Under the pieces are notes generated by a model that was not told the origin of the DNA, made no database searches, and saw only the letters and a list, made by a program, of their open reading frames with translations. This document shows, in pieces, positions 25,401 to 32,971 of a stretch of DNA of 60,705 bases (the stretch's first letter is position 1; each line of letters starts with the position of its first letter). A program made the position numbers and the translations under genes. The stretch is from CAZOWL01 sp964583605 (GTDB taxonomy: Bacteria; Pseudomonadota; Gammaproteobacteria; Chromatiales; Chromatiaceae), in the NCBI GenBank assembly GCA_964583605.1, contig CAZOWL010000012.1, forward strand, positions 1 to 60,705. Reading direction: 5' to 3'.

Positions 25401-25610
25401 GCCCAGGTATCGCTCCTGCTCGACGACAATCTCCTTCTCGACATCCTGCGGCGAGGCGCCCGGCCACTGGGTCCTGACCGTGATCACGCGGGCATCGAGA
25501 TCCGGGATCATCTGCACCGGGACATTGAAGATCGCGAGCAGCCCGAACAGCGTCAGGATCAGGATCCCAACGGTGAGGATGACAGGGCGCTCGATCGCGA
25601 AACGAAACAT
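22401..25610 (-). CDS. RND-family efflux transporter, inner-membrane permease
   Basis: This 1069-residue protein is a proton-driven RND pump (AcrB/HAE1-like) of twelve membrane helices with two large periplasmic loops. The N-terminus MFRFAIERPVILTVGILIL is typical. The helix-4 motif appears as GMTLDNNIVVLEN (about 400-412), where many relatives read DDAIVVVEN, so one acidic residue of the proton relay is replaced by Asn. The last helices include VNNPILIVERAV. It follows its periplasmic adaptor gene on the same strand after a 164-base gap. No outer-membrane channel gene is present, so it probably uses a shared TolC-type partner. The substrate is not predictable; the absence of a heavy-metal motif argues for organic compounds or lipids. 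Confidence 0.95.
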   Translation of the reverse strand: MFRFAIERPVILTVGILILTLFGLLAIFNVPVQMIPDLDARVITVRTQWPGASPQDVEKEIVVEQERYLGRIPGLERMVSTASTGEAEIELEFPFSISIEEALLNVNNALSQVPRYPENVDQPTIRAEAFSSNSFMYFRLMPESGAFTEADIVRLRDWVEEYVQTPMERVPGVSSVEIRGGAERQLQVYVDPVRLAERGIRLTELREAIRARNQDVSGGDLDSGKRRYLLRTIGRFESPEELEALVIAERDGAFIRLRDVGHAELGFAEVRSYAYSEGKPVLAFAVSRQIGTNVIQIKQDMLERVDDLNRTLLNPKGLKLVRTADDVVYVTDAVRVVQRNLAIGATLAVLVLFLFLRSVPATLIGAIGIPICTVAAFLGLLVTGRTINVISLAGVAFAIGMTLDNNIVVLENIARHLAQGQQRMRAALEGVREVWPAVLASTLTTVAVFLPVIFVEEEAGQLYSDIAVAVSASILMSMLVAIALVPAAASRFLTVPSGTAARAKPPRLSRIGAALGGRITAWVHWLVSGLVRPLAVILVVLAGAGAIIYGLTPQAEYLPEGEESKVFTLMFAPPGYNIDMMRRAFQQVDADFYPAVGQDPALFDRGEAEVPALNFTIGFATESRVFVVREATDRRQTEALMAVATEKTADLPGLRSFSSRGSIFSSNFGGTRSINIEVSGPDLATLFAAGAQVFAKAKQIFDNPRVRSEPSSLTLGQPMLEVRPDWERAAELGISPGDLGYTVWAYSDGAYVDEFFLDDDEIDIFLYSTTGVIERPQDLERLMLTAPTGGVLPLSSVARLAETVNTETIRRVDGDRTITLSIIPPRDVPLEEGVGIVRTEIIEGMKASGELPESINLSLSGASDRLEATREALSGNFAVALLIAYLLMVAVFSHWGWPLLIMTSVPIGISGGIAGLYLLNLSGAHLDKIGLYPIQQPFDMITMLGFLVLIGTVVNNPILIVERAVTNLRERGLAVIDAVTDAIRVRLRPIMMSMVTTVAGLSPLVFNPGAGTELYRGLGAIVLFGLLFSTLVTLTFMPALLALVLRFVGRRTSQPKPADTVELGLIAER

Positions 25611-25629
25611 GGCAGGATCCGGTTTGAAC

Positions 25630-25683
25630 GGTACGCGATGCGTAGCCCAGACTCTTCAGTGTGATCGGTACGCGGTGCGTACC
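25630..25683. repeat. Two copies of a GGTACGC-N3-GCGTACC palindrome
   Basis: GGTACGC-GAT-GCGTAGCC (25630-25647, one mismatch) and GGTACGC-GGT-GCGTACC (25667-25683, perfect) lie in the gap between the efflux adaptor and pump genes, 37 bases apart start to start. They could be a REP-type repeat or paired operator sites. Confidence 0.7.
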
Positions 25684-25774
25684 CTACGTCTATTGCGTGA
25701 AACAGTCCGATCCAGTCTCGATGACTGAGAACTGCCAAGACACGTCGAGGTGTCGTCCGCGGGGTTCCCAGCGG

Positions 25775-26884
25775 CTAATCAACGGCTGCCGTCTCGGCAG
25801 CTCGAGCCTGCGGGCTGACTGCCTCACCCGGCCGCAGTCCCTCGTTCCCGAGCAATACGACGCGGTCGCCGTCGGCGAGCTCGCCGCCGAGGACCTCCAG
25901 CCGATCGCCCACTGCGCGGCCGGTCACGATCGGTAGCGGCCAGGCCCGGGCGACGCCGTCGTCGCTCCGCACGCGCCAGACCTCACGGCTGCCGTCGCTC
26001 TTGGCGATGACCGCATCGCGCGGGACTGTCAGCACCTCGGCCAGACCACCCGCGAGGTCGACGCGCACCCGCGCCGACATCCCCGGCGCCAGCAGACCCT
26101 CCGGATTCGGGAGATCGATCAGCAGCGGAAAGCTGCGTGAGCGCTCGTCGCCGAGCGCGACCCGGGCCAAGACCTCGCCGGTGAGCTCCTGATCTGGCAA
26201 GGCGTCGAATCGCACCGTCGCGCTCGCACCTCTCCTGACCCGGACGTAATCGCGCTGCGGTAGCACGGCGCGGATGCGCAGCCGATCCATTGCGACCAGC
26301 TCAATGGCCGCCTCGTCCCGTAGCAACCACTCGCCGACCTCCACATGCTTCGCGACCACCATCCCGGCGAAGGGTGCGGCGAGCCGATGCCGATCCTCGA
26401 GCTCCCGCATCCGTGCCAGTGTGGCGCGCGCGCCGCTGAGCGCCGCAGCGCTCATCTCGACACGCGCGATCGCGGATTGAATCTCGGTCTCCGAGGCGTG
26501 TCGGCCCTTCTTCAGCTCCAACAGCTCATCGCGCACACGCACCGCGTCGTCGTAAGCGGCCTCCGCCTCAGCTACTCGGGCCTGCGCGGCCGCAACCTCC
26601 AGCTCGGCCAGCCGGACGTCGAGGATCAGGATGGGGTCGCCGGCCTGAACAAAGGTCCCCTCGTCAACAAACAGCTCGTTGACCAGCCCCTCCACCCGTG
26701 GCGAGAGCTTCGTGCGTCGCCAGGGGATCGAGGTGGCGGTAAGGATCGCCTGCTCGCTGAGTGTCTCGGTCCTCACTTCGGCAAGCGTAACGGGACTCGG
26801 CGGCTCAACCTCGGCGGCGACCAGGTGCATGCCCAGCAGCGCGAAGCTCGCAATGACGAGTTTTGTGTACGGCCTGCAAGACAT
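25775..26884 (-). CDS. RND efflux periplasmic adaptor (membrane fusion protein)
   Basis: This 369-residue protein links the inner-membrane pump to an outer-membrane channel. The start at 26884 opens with a signal peptide (MSCRPYTKLVIASFALLG, then LVAA). It has the barrel-sandwich/lipoyl halves (LSPRVEGLVNELFVDEGTFV and APFAGMVVAKHVEVGEW), an alpha-helical hairpin with heptad character between them (about 85-160), a beta-barrel domain (LRIRAVLPQRDYVRV) and a membrane-proximal domain. It lies upstream of the pump gene and is presumably co-transcribed. A 21-codon upstream extension is open but would bury the signal peptide. Confidence 0.92.
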   Translation of the reverse strand: MSCRPYTKLVIASFALLGMHLVAAEVEPPSPVTLAEVRTETLSEQAILTATSIPWRRTKLSPRVEGLVNELFVDEGTFVQAGDPILILDVRLAELEVAAAQARVAEAEAAYDDAVRVRDELLELKKGRHASETEIQSAIARVEMSAAALSGARATLARMRELEDRHRLAAPFAGMVVAKHVEVGEWLLRDEAAIELVAMDRLRIRAVLPQRDYVRVRRGASATVRFDALPDQELTGEVLARVALGDERSRSFPLLIDLPNPEGLLAPGMSARVRVDLAGGLAEVLTVPRDAVIAKSDGSREVWRVRSDDGVARAWPLPIVTGRAVGDRLEVLGGELADGDRVVLLGNEGLRPGEAVSPQARAAETAAVD

Positions 26885-27072
26885 TATCGCTTGTAGAACA
26901 TCATAGAGGGGACCACACGTTTCTGGGTAAGCCCTCGGTGACGCCAAAGCTTACCAGCGCTTCGGGATCGTGGCTCGGCTTCGCCCTCGCCACCGGCGGC
27001 GACGGATCGGACACCGGACATCGCTCGCTGAAGGGAATGCCGGGCGGCGTTGAGTCCGGCTGTGATCGCGTA

Positions 27073-27666
27073 CTAGCCAAGGTGTCGCCAGACCAGCGTG
27101 CGATTGTTGACGGGCATCGCGATGTCCTCCTCCAGGAAAAGGCCGGCGGCGTTGGCGAGGGGGGTTAGCTCATCGAGGTCGCGCACACCGCTGAGCGGGT
27201 CGCGCCGGCGCAGTGAACGGTCGAATGACACATTGCTCTCGCTATTATGCGCGCCGCCACGGCTGAAAGGGCCGTAGAGAAGGAACAACCCACCTTCTGC
27301 CAGCAGATGGCCAACCCCTCGCAGCATCTGCCCCACCTGCCGCAGGGAGAGGATATGGGCAGTGTTCGCGCTGAAAGCGGCATCGAAAGGACCGGAAGGC
27401 CAGACGTCGTCGACGTCCAGAGGGATCGGATCGGGGGTATTTGGCAGCTTGGCCTCGGCGAGCCACAGCCGGATCCCAGCTAGCTGCTCGCGGACATCGC
27501 TGCACTGCCAGGTCAAATGCGGCATGGCCGCCGCGAAGTGCACCGCATGCTGGCCCGTGCCGCTGCCGATCTCCAGGACTGAGCGCGCGTCACGCAATCG
27601 GGGCGCGATCGCAGCGAGGATCGGCGCCTTGTTCTCCTCGCAGGCTGGATAGAAGGGCTTGTCCAT
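27073..27666 (-). CDS. DUF938 SAM-dependent methyltransferase-like protein
   Basis: This 197-residue protein is of the DUF938 family, a class I methyltransferase fold. The opening PFYPACEENKAPIL is the family signature. Motif I is VLEIGSGTGQHAVHFA, and LLYGPFSRGG follows the sixth strand. The substrate is unknown; some relatives are encoded near metabolic genes without a clear link. GGGAGGTGAG lies 6 bases before the ATG, a strong ribosome binding site. It follows a small unknown gene by 30 bases on the same strand and probably forms a two-gene unit. Confidence 0.92.
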   Translation of the reverse strand: MDKPFYPACEENKAPILAAIAPRLRDARSVLEIGSGTGQHAVHFAAAMPHLTWQCSDVREQLAGIRLWLAEAKLPNTPDPIPLDVDDVWPSGPFDAAFSANTAHILSLRQVGQMLRGVGHLLAEGGLFLLYGPFSRGGAHNSESNVSFDRSLRRRDPLSGVRDLDELTPLANAAGLFLEEDIAMPVNNRTLVWRHLG

Positions 27667-27696
27667 CAGCTCACCTCCCTCGGGTGTCGGCGCGCC

Positions 27697-27933
27697 TCAA
27701 AGCCAACGCACCAAGTAGTAGAGCCGCTGGCCCTCGGACGACGCCGAGGGGCCATAGACCACGGCGGGCAGCAGATTGCGCGCGTCGTCGCGGCCGGCCA
27801 ACGCGTCCGCCTCGCTGGCGACAATCGTCACACAACCCTCGGGGAATCGCGCGCGCCGTCGGCTCGGCGACTTGATCAGCGCGATGCGCTCGGCGAGTGA
27901 ATGCGAGTCGGGATCGATAATGACGTGGGGCAT
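27697..27933 (-). CDS. Small protein of unknown function
   Basis: This 78-residue protein starts MPHVIIDPDSHS and ends LYYLVRWL. It is polar with a basic stretch (KSPSRRRARFP) followed by a small hydrophobic strand CVTIVASEADALAG. I do not recognise a family. The start at 27933 has GAGG about 8 bases upstream; the frame continues 20 codons further upstream without a better start. It sits 30 bases before the DUF938 gene on the same strand. The coding look (strand-consistent third-position GC, good ribosome binding site) supports a real gene. Confidence 0.6.
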   Translation of the reverse strand: MPHVIIDPDSHSLAERIALIKSPSRRRARFPEGCVTIVASEADALAGRDDARNLLPAVVYGPSASSEGQRLYYLVRWL

Positions 27934-28026
27934 GGCTACTGGCCTCGTATCCTTTGCACCTATCTGGCTAGCCTTTCGCAAGGGCTCGATCATGGCCGGT
28001 TAGACATCGTCTCGCTGGGCCGGAGT

Positions 28027-28120
28027 GTCGCCCTCGAGGGCGACAGGATTCCTGAAGGGCGACGAAACACAGGCGATGCAGCCGCTTTCGCCCTTTCGGG
28101 GGGTCGACCTGGAGGTCGAC
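28027..28120. repeat. Cluster of short palindromes between operons
   Basis: GTCGCCCTCGAGGGCGAC (28027-28044) is a perfect 18-bp palindrome. GTCGACCT-GG-AGGTCGAC (28103-28120) is an inverted repeat with 8-bp arms. They lie in the 286-base gap between dsrS and the small gene at 27933. This may be another intergenic repeat type. Confidence 0.6.
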
Positions 28121-28219
28121 GCTCCAGCCGACGCTCCGGCCGAGCTTGGTGCCCAACATGCTCCTCTTCTTTCCTAACCGACGCCAGAGCTCAACCGCCG
28201 CGCTCGATTCGCGGCGCAG

Positions 28220-29350
28220 TCATGGCCCTTTCGGACGCGTCAGCGTCTCGAGCTCTGCCGCCAGCGGGGCGAACACCGGCTCGAGCTTGCGGCGCATGAG
28301 CGAGCCGATCGCCGTCGTACCAGAGAGCACAGGACGCACCACCGGATACCCCAGGCGGCTCAGAATCAGCGCGGCACGCAGGTCCGGCTTGAGCCCAGGC
28401 GCCTGCTGCAGCAATGTGGCCAACGCTGGCTCGGCATCGGGACTCGCGACCAGGGACTCGGCAGCGGCCTGATGGGCCGCCAAGTCTCCATCCACCTCGC
28501 CAGCCGGACGCAGGCTGACGAAATAGCCGGCCACGGTGTCCAGGAACAGGCTGACGACGTCCTGATTGAGCGGTCTCTTAAGGACCAGCTGGCAGGCCGC
28601 GAGATAGCTCTGGCCGGGGCCCCCGAGCACCCGCAGCAACAGTGCGGCCGGGGCGTTTCCTGCCTGGGCGAGGGGTTCGAGCGAGGGGCGATGCATGGCG
28701 AGATCGGCGCGCTCCGCCACCGGCTCGGGCAGATCCTCGGGGGTCGCCATCAGGAAGCCCACGAGGAAGGCCGTCTCTTGGCGCGATCGCTGCCAGAGGG
28801 CGAGCCGCGCCGCATCGTCGATGAGTCCCGGCTGCAGCAATCGCCGCACACTATCGATCACATCCGTCGGCTCCGTCTCGAACGGCAGAAGCTCAAGCAG
28901 GTACGCCGCCAGCTCGCGACCCAAGGGGCTCCGCGCCACCACCTCGCGCTCGAGCATGCACCTAGCGTTCGCGGCCGTCGGCATCGCCCACCAGGCACGG
29001 CGCGCGAGCTCGTGGGTGAGCCCCGGCGCGTGCACGACGGCGACGACGGCCTCTGGCTCCCCGAGCAGTAGGAGCTGGTCCAGACTCTCGTCGCGAGTCT
29101 GGCCCATCCGGCTCCAGCGCCGCAAGTAGACGGGATAGCCGCCGGGCGAGCCCAGCACCTGCCCCGAGATCAGCTCACGCACCCTGCGCAGGTACAGCTC
29201 CTCGCGGCAATTGGGGCTGAGTGTGACCCGCTTCTCGCCCCGCTCTGCCAGACCGTGCACCGTCATCGTCGACTCATCGATGCGCACCGCCAGAGGCTTG
29301 GATGCCAACAGGACATTGAGCCTTAGGGTATCTTCGCTGCTGAGGTCCAT
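28220..29350 (-). CDS. dsrS: Probable DsrS (dissimilatory sulfur metabolism protein)
   Basis: This 376-residue soluble protein, from the start MDLSSEDTLRLNVLLA, resembles DsrS, the last gene product of the dsr cluster in Allochromatium vinosum. Recognisable stretches are LSPNCREELYLRRVRELISG, SPGGYPVYLRRWSRMGQ and SLMRRKLEPV. The rest is helical and repeat-like. The molecular function of DsrS is not established; it is associated with oxidation of stored sulfur. Here it is the third gene of a compact operon after moxR and a VWA gene (14-base gap), not beside dsrA/dsrB. The family call is from memory of sequence patterns and should be treated as probable. Confidence 0.65.
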   Translation of the reverse strand: MDLSSEDTLRLNVLLASKPLAVRIDESTMTVHGLAERGEKRVTLSPNCREELYLRRVRELISGQVLGSPGGYPVYLRRWSRMGQTRDESLDQLLLLGEPEAVVAVVHAPGLTHELARRAWWAMPTAANARCMLEREVVARSPLGRELAAYLLELLPFETEPTDVIDSVRRLLQPGLIDDAARLALWQRSRQETAFLVGFLMATPEDLPEPVAERADLAMHRPSLEPLAQAGNAPAALLLRVLGGPGQSYLAACQLVLKRPLNQDVVSLFLDTVAGYFVSLRPAGEVDGDLAAHQAAAESLVASPDAEPALATLLQQAPGLKPDLRAALILSRLGYPVVRPVLSGTTAIGSLMRRKLEPVFAPLAAELETLTRPKGP

Positions 29351-29364
29351 AGGATTGCGGCCGC

Positions 29365-30624
29365 TCAGTTCAACTGAATTCGCCGCCCCCACGGGACCGA
29401 GCTGCGACCCTTCACCAGCCAGACCGTTGGATAGGCCGGCGCGACCTTGGGGAAGACGCCTCCGGCATCGGTGAAATAGACCAACAGGTCCGGCTGACGT
29501 CCGTTCTGCTCGACCCATTGGAACACCGGCCGGAAATCAGTCCCGCCGCCGCCACCGAGCGACTCGGGCATCTCGGCTGGCTCCCAGGGCTCATAGCACC
29601 AAGGCGCTCCCTCGGCGATCGCCGCGTCGCAAGGGAGCAGCGTCACACGGGCCCGTACCTGCCCCTTGATCGCATTCACCTCGGCCATGAACTGCTCCAT
29701 CTCTTCGTCGCGGATAGAGCCGCTGGTGTCGACCGCCACGATCAGGTCCACTTGGGTGCTACGCAGGCTCGGCATAATGGCCTCACCGCCGCGGCGGCTC
29801 GAAGGCCGGGCGTAGCTGTAGTCGTCTCGGGCAGAGGCGCTGACATAGCGCGCGAGCAGCATGCGCCAGGGCAGCTGTGGCTGCAGCAGGTGGTCGACGA
29901 TGCGCGCCATCTGCCCACCGAGCTTGCCCGCCTGCATGGCTTGCTGGGCGGCGCCGGCGAGGCGCTGCTGCCACTGCACCGCCAGCGTCTCGCGCTCCTG
30001 AGCGCTCAGCGGTGGCGGCTCCCGGGCACCGACGCCGCCAGGATCCTGCTCGTCATCGGGAGACGGGTCTCGGCCGCCCTGCCCGTCGGCACCATCTCGG
30101 CGATCGCCTGCTGCCTGGGACGATTCACCGTCGGAGTCATCCGGCGGCGATCGCGGCGGCGGGCTGTCCGCGGCAGGCGCGTCGTAGAGGTGCCGATCCA
30201 TCGGCTCTTCCGCATCCTTGGTGTCGAGGCAAGGATAGATCTCCTCCGCGGTCATGCCCTCGAGCTCGGGCGCGTATAGGGCACCCGGCGGCGTCTCCAG
30301 ACCATCGCCGAGCAGCAGGGGGTTGACCGCATAGTCGCAGGCCACATCCCAACGGTACTTGTCGCGGTGCTGACGCCTTCGGAAGTGGGACAGGGCACAG
30401 TGGAGCGCCTCGTGGGCGAGCACGAACTGAACCTGGGACAGGTTGAGCGCCGCGATGTAGTCACGGTTGAAATAGAGCTTGCGCGCATCCGTGGCAGTGG
30501 TTGGACACCACGCGGGGTCGGCTGACACCAGCGGGAGCCGCAAGACCAGGGCGCCCAAGAACGGCTTGTCCAGGATCAGCCTGGTGCGCGCCGCGGCCAG
30601 CTTGTCTTCCGCGAGATCCCCCAT
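29365..30624 (-). CDS. VWA-like domain protein with HExxH N-terminal domain (DUF2201 type)
   Basis: This 419-residue protein has two parts. The N-terminal half has a putative zinc-metallopeptidase motif HEALH (71-75, followed by CALSH) typical of DUF2201. An acidic, proline- and serine-rich linker follows (about 135-200). The C-terminal half is a von Willebrand A-like domain with the MIDAS-type sequence AVDTSGSI (about 293-300) and a later FTDAGG. Such proteins commonly pair with a MoxR ATPase, as here: the moxR stop is 3 bases upstream. The pair may act as a metal-insertion or protein-remodelling chaperone. Confidence 0.88.
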   Translation of the reverse strand: MGDLAEDKLAAARTRLILDKPFLGALVLRLPLVSADPAWCPTTATDARKLYFNRDYIAALNLSQVQFVLAHEALHCALSHFRRRQHRDKYRWDVACDYAVNPLLLGDGLETPPGALYAPELEGMTAEEIYPCLDTKDAEEPMDRHLYDAPAADSPPPRSPPDDSDGESSQAAGDRRDGADGQGGRDPSPDDEQDPGGVGAREPPPLSAQERETLAVQWQQRLAGAAQQAMQAGKLGGQMARIVDHLLQPQLPWRMLLARYVSASARDDYSYARPSSRRGGEAIMPSLRSTQVDLIVAVDTSGSIRDEEMEQFMAEVNAIKGQVRARVTLLPCDAAIAEGAPWCYEPWEPAEMPESLGGGGGTDFRPVFQWVEQNGRQPDLLVYFTDAGGVFPKVAPAYPTVWLVKGRSSVPWGRRIQLN

Positions 30625-30627
30625 GGC

Positions 30628-31674
30628 TCAACCGTCGTAGAGCATCACATCGGCGACCTGGTTGGCCCAGTCCGAGAACTGAGGCACCGCGAACAACGCC
30701 TCGCCGACGGCGCGGTGCATATCGGAGACCAACATCACGCCCATCTCGCGCTGGGGAAAGCGCCGCGCATAGTCGAGGATCCGACCCATCACGGCGCTAC
30801 CGTCACCGGCGGCACAGGCGCGAATGGCGCGCCCGACCAGCGCGGAGGCCACGGCATACTGGAGGTCGATGGGCTCAGGTACCGAGACTGTCTCCCCACG
30901 CAGGATGGCGTCGACATCCGGCAACTGATCCAGATTCTCCACGAAGGCGTGCAGCTCGATGCCGGCCGCCGGCCCTACGCACGCCTGCAGGCTACCCGCG
31001 AGGACATCCGGATGGTCGCCGAACTTCTGCAGGGCGCGGTGAGCGAACTCCCAGGAGCGCGGCGACGGGAACGCGACCGGGTTGTGCGCCGGGTCGAAAT
31101 CGAAGAGCAGCTCGGGACGAAAGCGCAGGAAGGCGATGACGCGCTCGTCGATACCATGGGCGTAGGCCCAGGCGACCCAGTCATCAAGGTTCACATCGAA
31201 TTCGAAATGGGCGAAGCGGTTCGCAAGCGGCGCGGGCATCGCATAGGTGACCCCGCGATCGCCTTGGCGGTTGCCCGCGGCGAAGATGGCCCAGCCCACC
31301 GGCACCTGATAGTGGCCGAGGCGGCGGTCGAGGATCAGCTGATAGGCCGCCGCTGACACCGTCGGTGTCGCAGAGGTGATCTCGTCGAGGAACAGGATCC
31401 CCTGCGGCCCATGACGGTCAGCATCCGGGAGCATGGCCGGCACAGCCCACTCGACATGCTCCCCGGAGCGAAACGGGATCCCGCGCAGATCGCTCGGCTC
31501 CATCTGCGAGAGCCGCACATCGATGACGGGCACTCGGTGGCGCTCGGCGACCTCGCCGACGATCTGCGACTTACCGACCCCCGGCGGCCCCCACAGCATG
31601 ACCGGCGTATGGTGGCCGTCAGAGGTGCTCCGAAACTCCCGATCTAGGATTGCAAATAGGTGGGCAGGTCGCAT
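30628..31674 (-). CDS. MoxR-family AAA+ ATPase
   Basis: This 348-residue ATPase has Walker A GPPGVGKS (29-36), Walker B GILFLDEITSA (about 97), sensor 1 FAAGNRQ and an arginine-finger region PLANRFAHFE. MoxR ATPases work with VWA-domain proteins in maturation of metalloenzymes or complexes. The start at 31674 (MRPAHLFAILDREF) is chosen by family alignment; the frame is open for 77 more codons upstream but reads across the divergent promoter region. It leads the operon moxR-vwa-dsrS and is divergent from the 31885 operon, with 210 bases between the starts. Confidence 0.9.
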   Translation of the reverse strand: MRPAHLFAILDREFRSTSDGHHTPVMLWGPPGVGKSQIVGEVAERHRVPVIDVRLSQMEPSDLRGIPFRSGEHVEWAVPAMLPDADRHGPQGILFLDEITSATPTVSAAAYQLILDRRLGHYQVPVGWAIFAAGNRQGDRGVTYAMPAPLANRFAHFEFDVNLDDWVAWAYAHGIDERVIAFLRFRPELLFDFDPAHNPVAFPSPRSWEFAHRALQKFGDHPDVLAGSLQACVGPAAGIELHAFVENLDQLPDVDAILRGETVSVPEPIDLQYAVASALVGRAIRACAAGDGSAVMGRILDYARRFPQREMGVMLVSDMHRAVGEALFAVPQFSDWANQVADVMLYDG

Positions 31675-31884
31675 AGAGCAGTCTCTATCTTCTAAGTCGT
31701 CCCGCGCGGGCGCCCTCCGGTGTGACTCGGGCCGCACCGGATGGGACGGGCAATGGGCTCGCAATCCCGCGTTCGGGTCGCCATAACTAACAACCGATTT
31801 ACACACTCGCCGCGAGGCAGTCGAAATGAGCCACGACCTCCGTTCATCTGTCGCCACCCACAGCGGCCGGTCCGTGCGAAAACC

Positions 31885-32958
31885 ATGACTCCGCTCACCC
31901 ACCACGACATCCTAACGTTGGCCGCGCCATTCTCGAGGCGCGATCGGCACGTCGATCTACAAGGGAGCAACCGACGCGAACGGCGCATCGCCTTCAAGCC
32001 CGTCGTCCATCCGGGCCCATCGGACGGTGAGGGCGCCATTACCGAGCATCTCGTCCTCGAGAACCCGGAAGATGCCCAGTTCCGCTTGACTCGCACGCTC
32101 ACGCATTCCTCAGGCCTAACGGCAGTCCTCCGCGTGGACGGCGAAAACCCCGATAGGTTGGCCGAGCAGATCACCGGGATCTCACCGCATTGGCAGTTCG
32201 CACAGACACCGTCCCTCACCATCGCCTATAGCTACCGGATCGCGCCAGAGCCACTGCAATCACGAGTCAAGACGCTCGGCAATCGACCCTTCTTGACCGA
32301 AGTGCTGGCGCGGTCCGGCGCGGCGCTGGTACGTTTCGACTTCGACCCGGAACGGGGCAGTCGCATCCCGATACAGATTCGGGCCGATGATGCGGATATC
32401 GAGTACCTGCCGAAGGACTTTTTCACCGTCCTAGGGTCCGCCTGGCATCGGCTTCGCCACGAGGCAGACGGCTGGCAGGGCAACCTTTACGCCTACCGCC
32501 GGGAGCCTCGACGGACCCGCGACGGGGAACGTAAGGCCACTCGGACCATCGCCCACCTCGTCCAGACGCTTGCGCAAAGCCCCAGCCAGTTTCACCCACA
32601 AAACGCGAGGGCGCGCTGGATCGCCACGCTGCGCGGCATCCTCACGATGCTAGGACTCTATGCCGCAATGGCGGTCGCTCCGCTGATCGTGGCCCTCGCA
32701 CCCGACAACGTCATCCTGACAACCCTGGCCTACTTCTGGTACCCGGCGTTGCTCGTGGGGTTGATCCTGTTCTCGGCCCGGCTCGAGTTGGCCCCGCCGA
32801 CCTGGCCGCGGCAGGTGCCGGATACGGCTTGGCGTCCTTCTGGCAGCGTAACAACCGCGCGGGCACAAGAGGAGGTCGTGCGGTCAATCCTAGCAAGTCG
32901 TGTCCAGAATCGCTCGATCCAGCCCCAGCCGACAAGGCTTCAGTCCCAGAGCGGTTGA
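31885..32958 (+). CDS. Unknown protein with two C-terminal membrane helices
   Basis: This 357-residue protein begins MTPLTHHDILTLAAPF. The N-terminal 240 residues look soluble and mixed alpha/beta, with repeats of aromatic-charged motifs (DLQGSNRRERRIAFKPV, RHEADGWQGNLYAYRR). Two hydrophobic helices follow (about 253-275 and 280-300: GILTMLGLYAAMAVAPLIV and YFWYPALLVGLILF), then a charged tail. I recognise no domain. It is the first gene of a five-gene plus-strand operon; the ABC ATPase begins 13 bases after its stop. It might be a membrane accessory of the exporter or a partner of the divergent MoxR/VWA genes. Confidence 0.7.
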   Translation: MTPLTHHDILTLAAPFSRRDRHVDLQGSNRRERRIAFKPVVHPGPSDGEGAITEHLVLENPEDAQFRLTRTLTHSSGLTAVLRVDGENPDRLAEQITGISPHWQFAQTPSLTIAYSYRIAPEPLQSRVKTLGNRPFLTEVLARSGAALVRFDFDPERGSRIPIQIRADDADIEYLPKDFFTVLGSAWHRLRHEADGWQGNLYAYRREPRRTRDGERKATRTIAHLVQTLAQSPSQFHPQNARARWIATLRGILTMLGLYAAMAVAPLIVALAPDNVILTTLAYFWYPALLVGLILFSARLELAPPTWPRQVPDTAWRPSGSVTTARAQEEVVRSILASRVQNRSIQPQPTRLQSQSG

Positions 32959-32971
32959 CGAGGCTGCCCTG

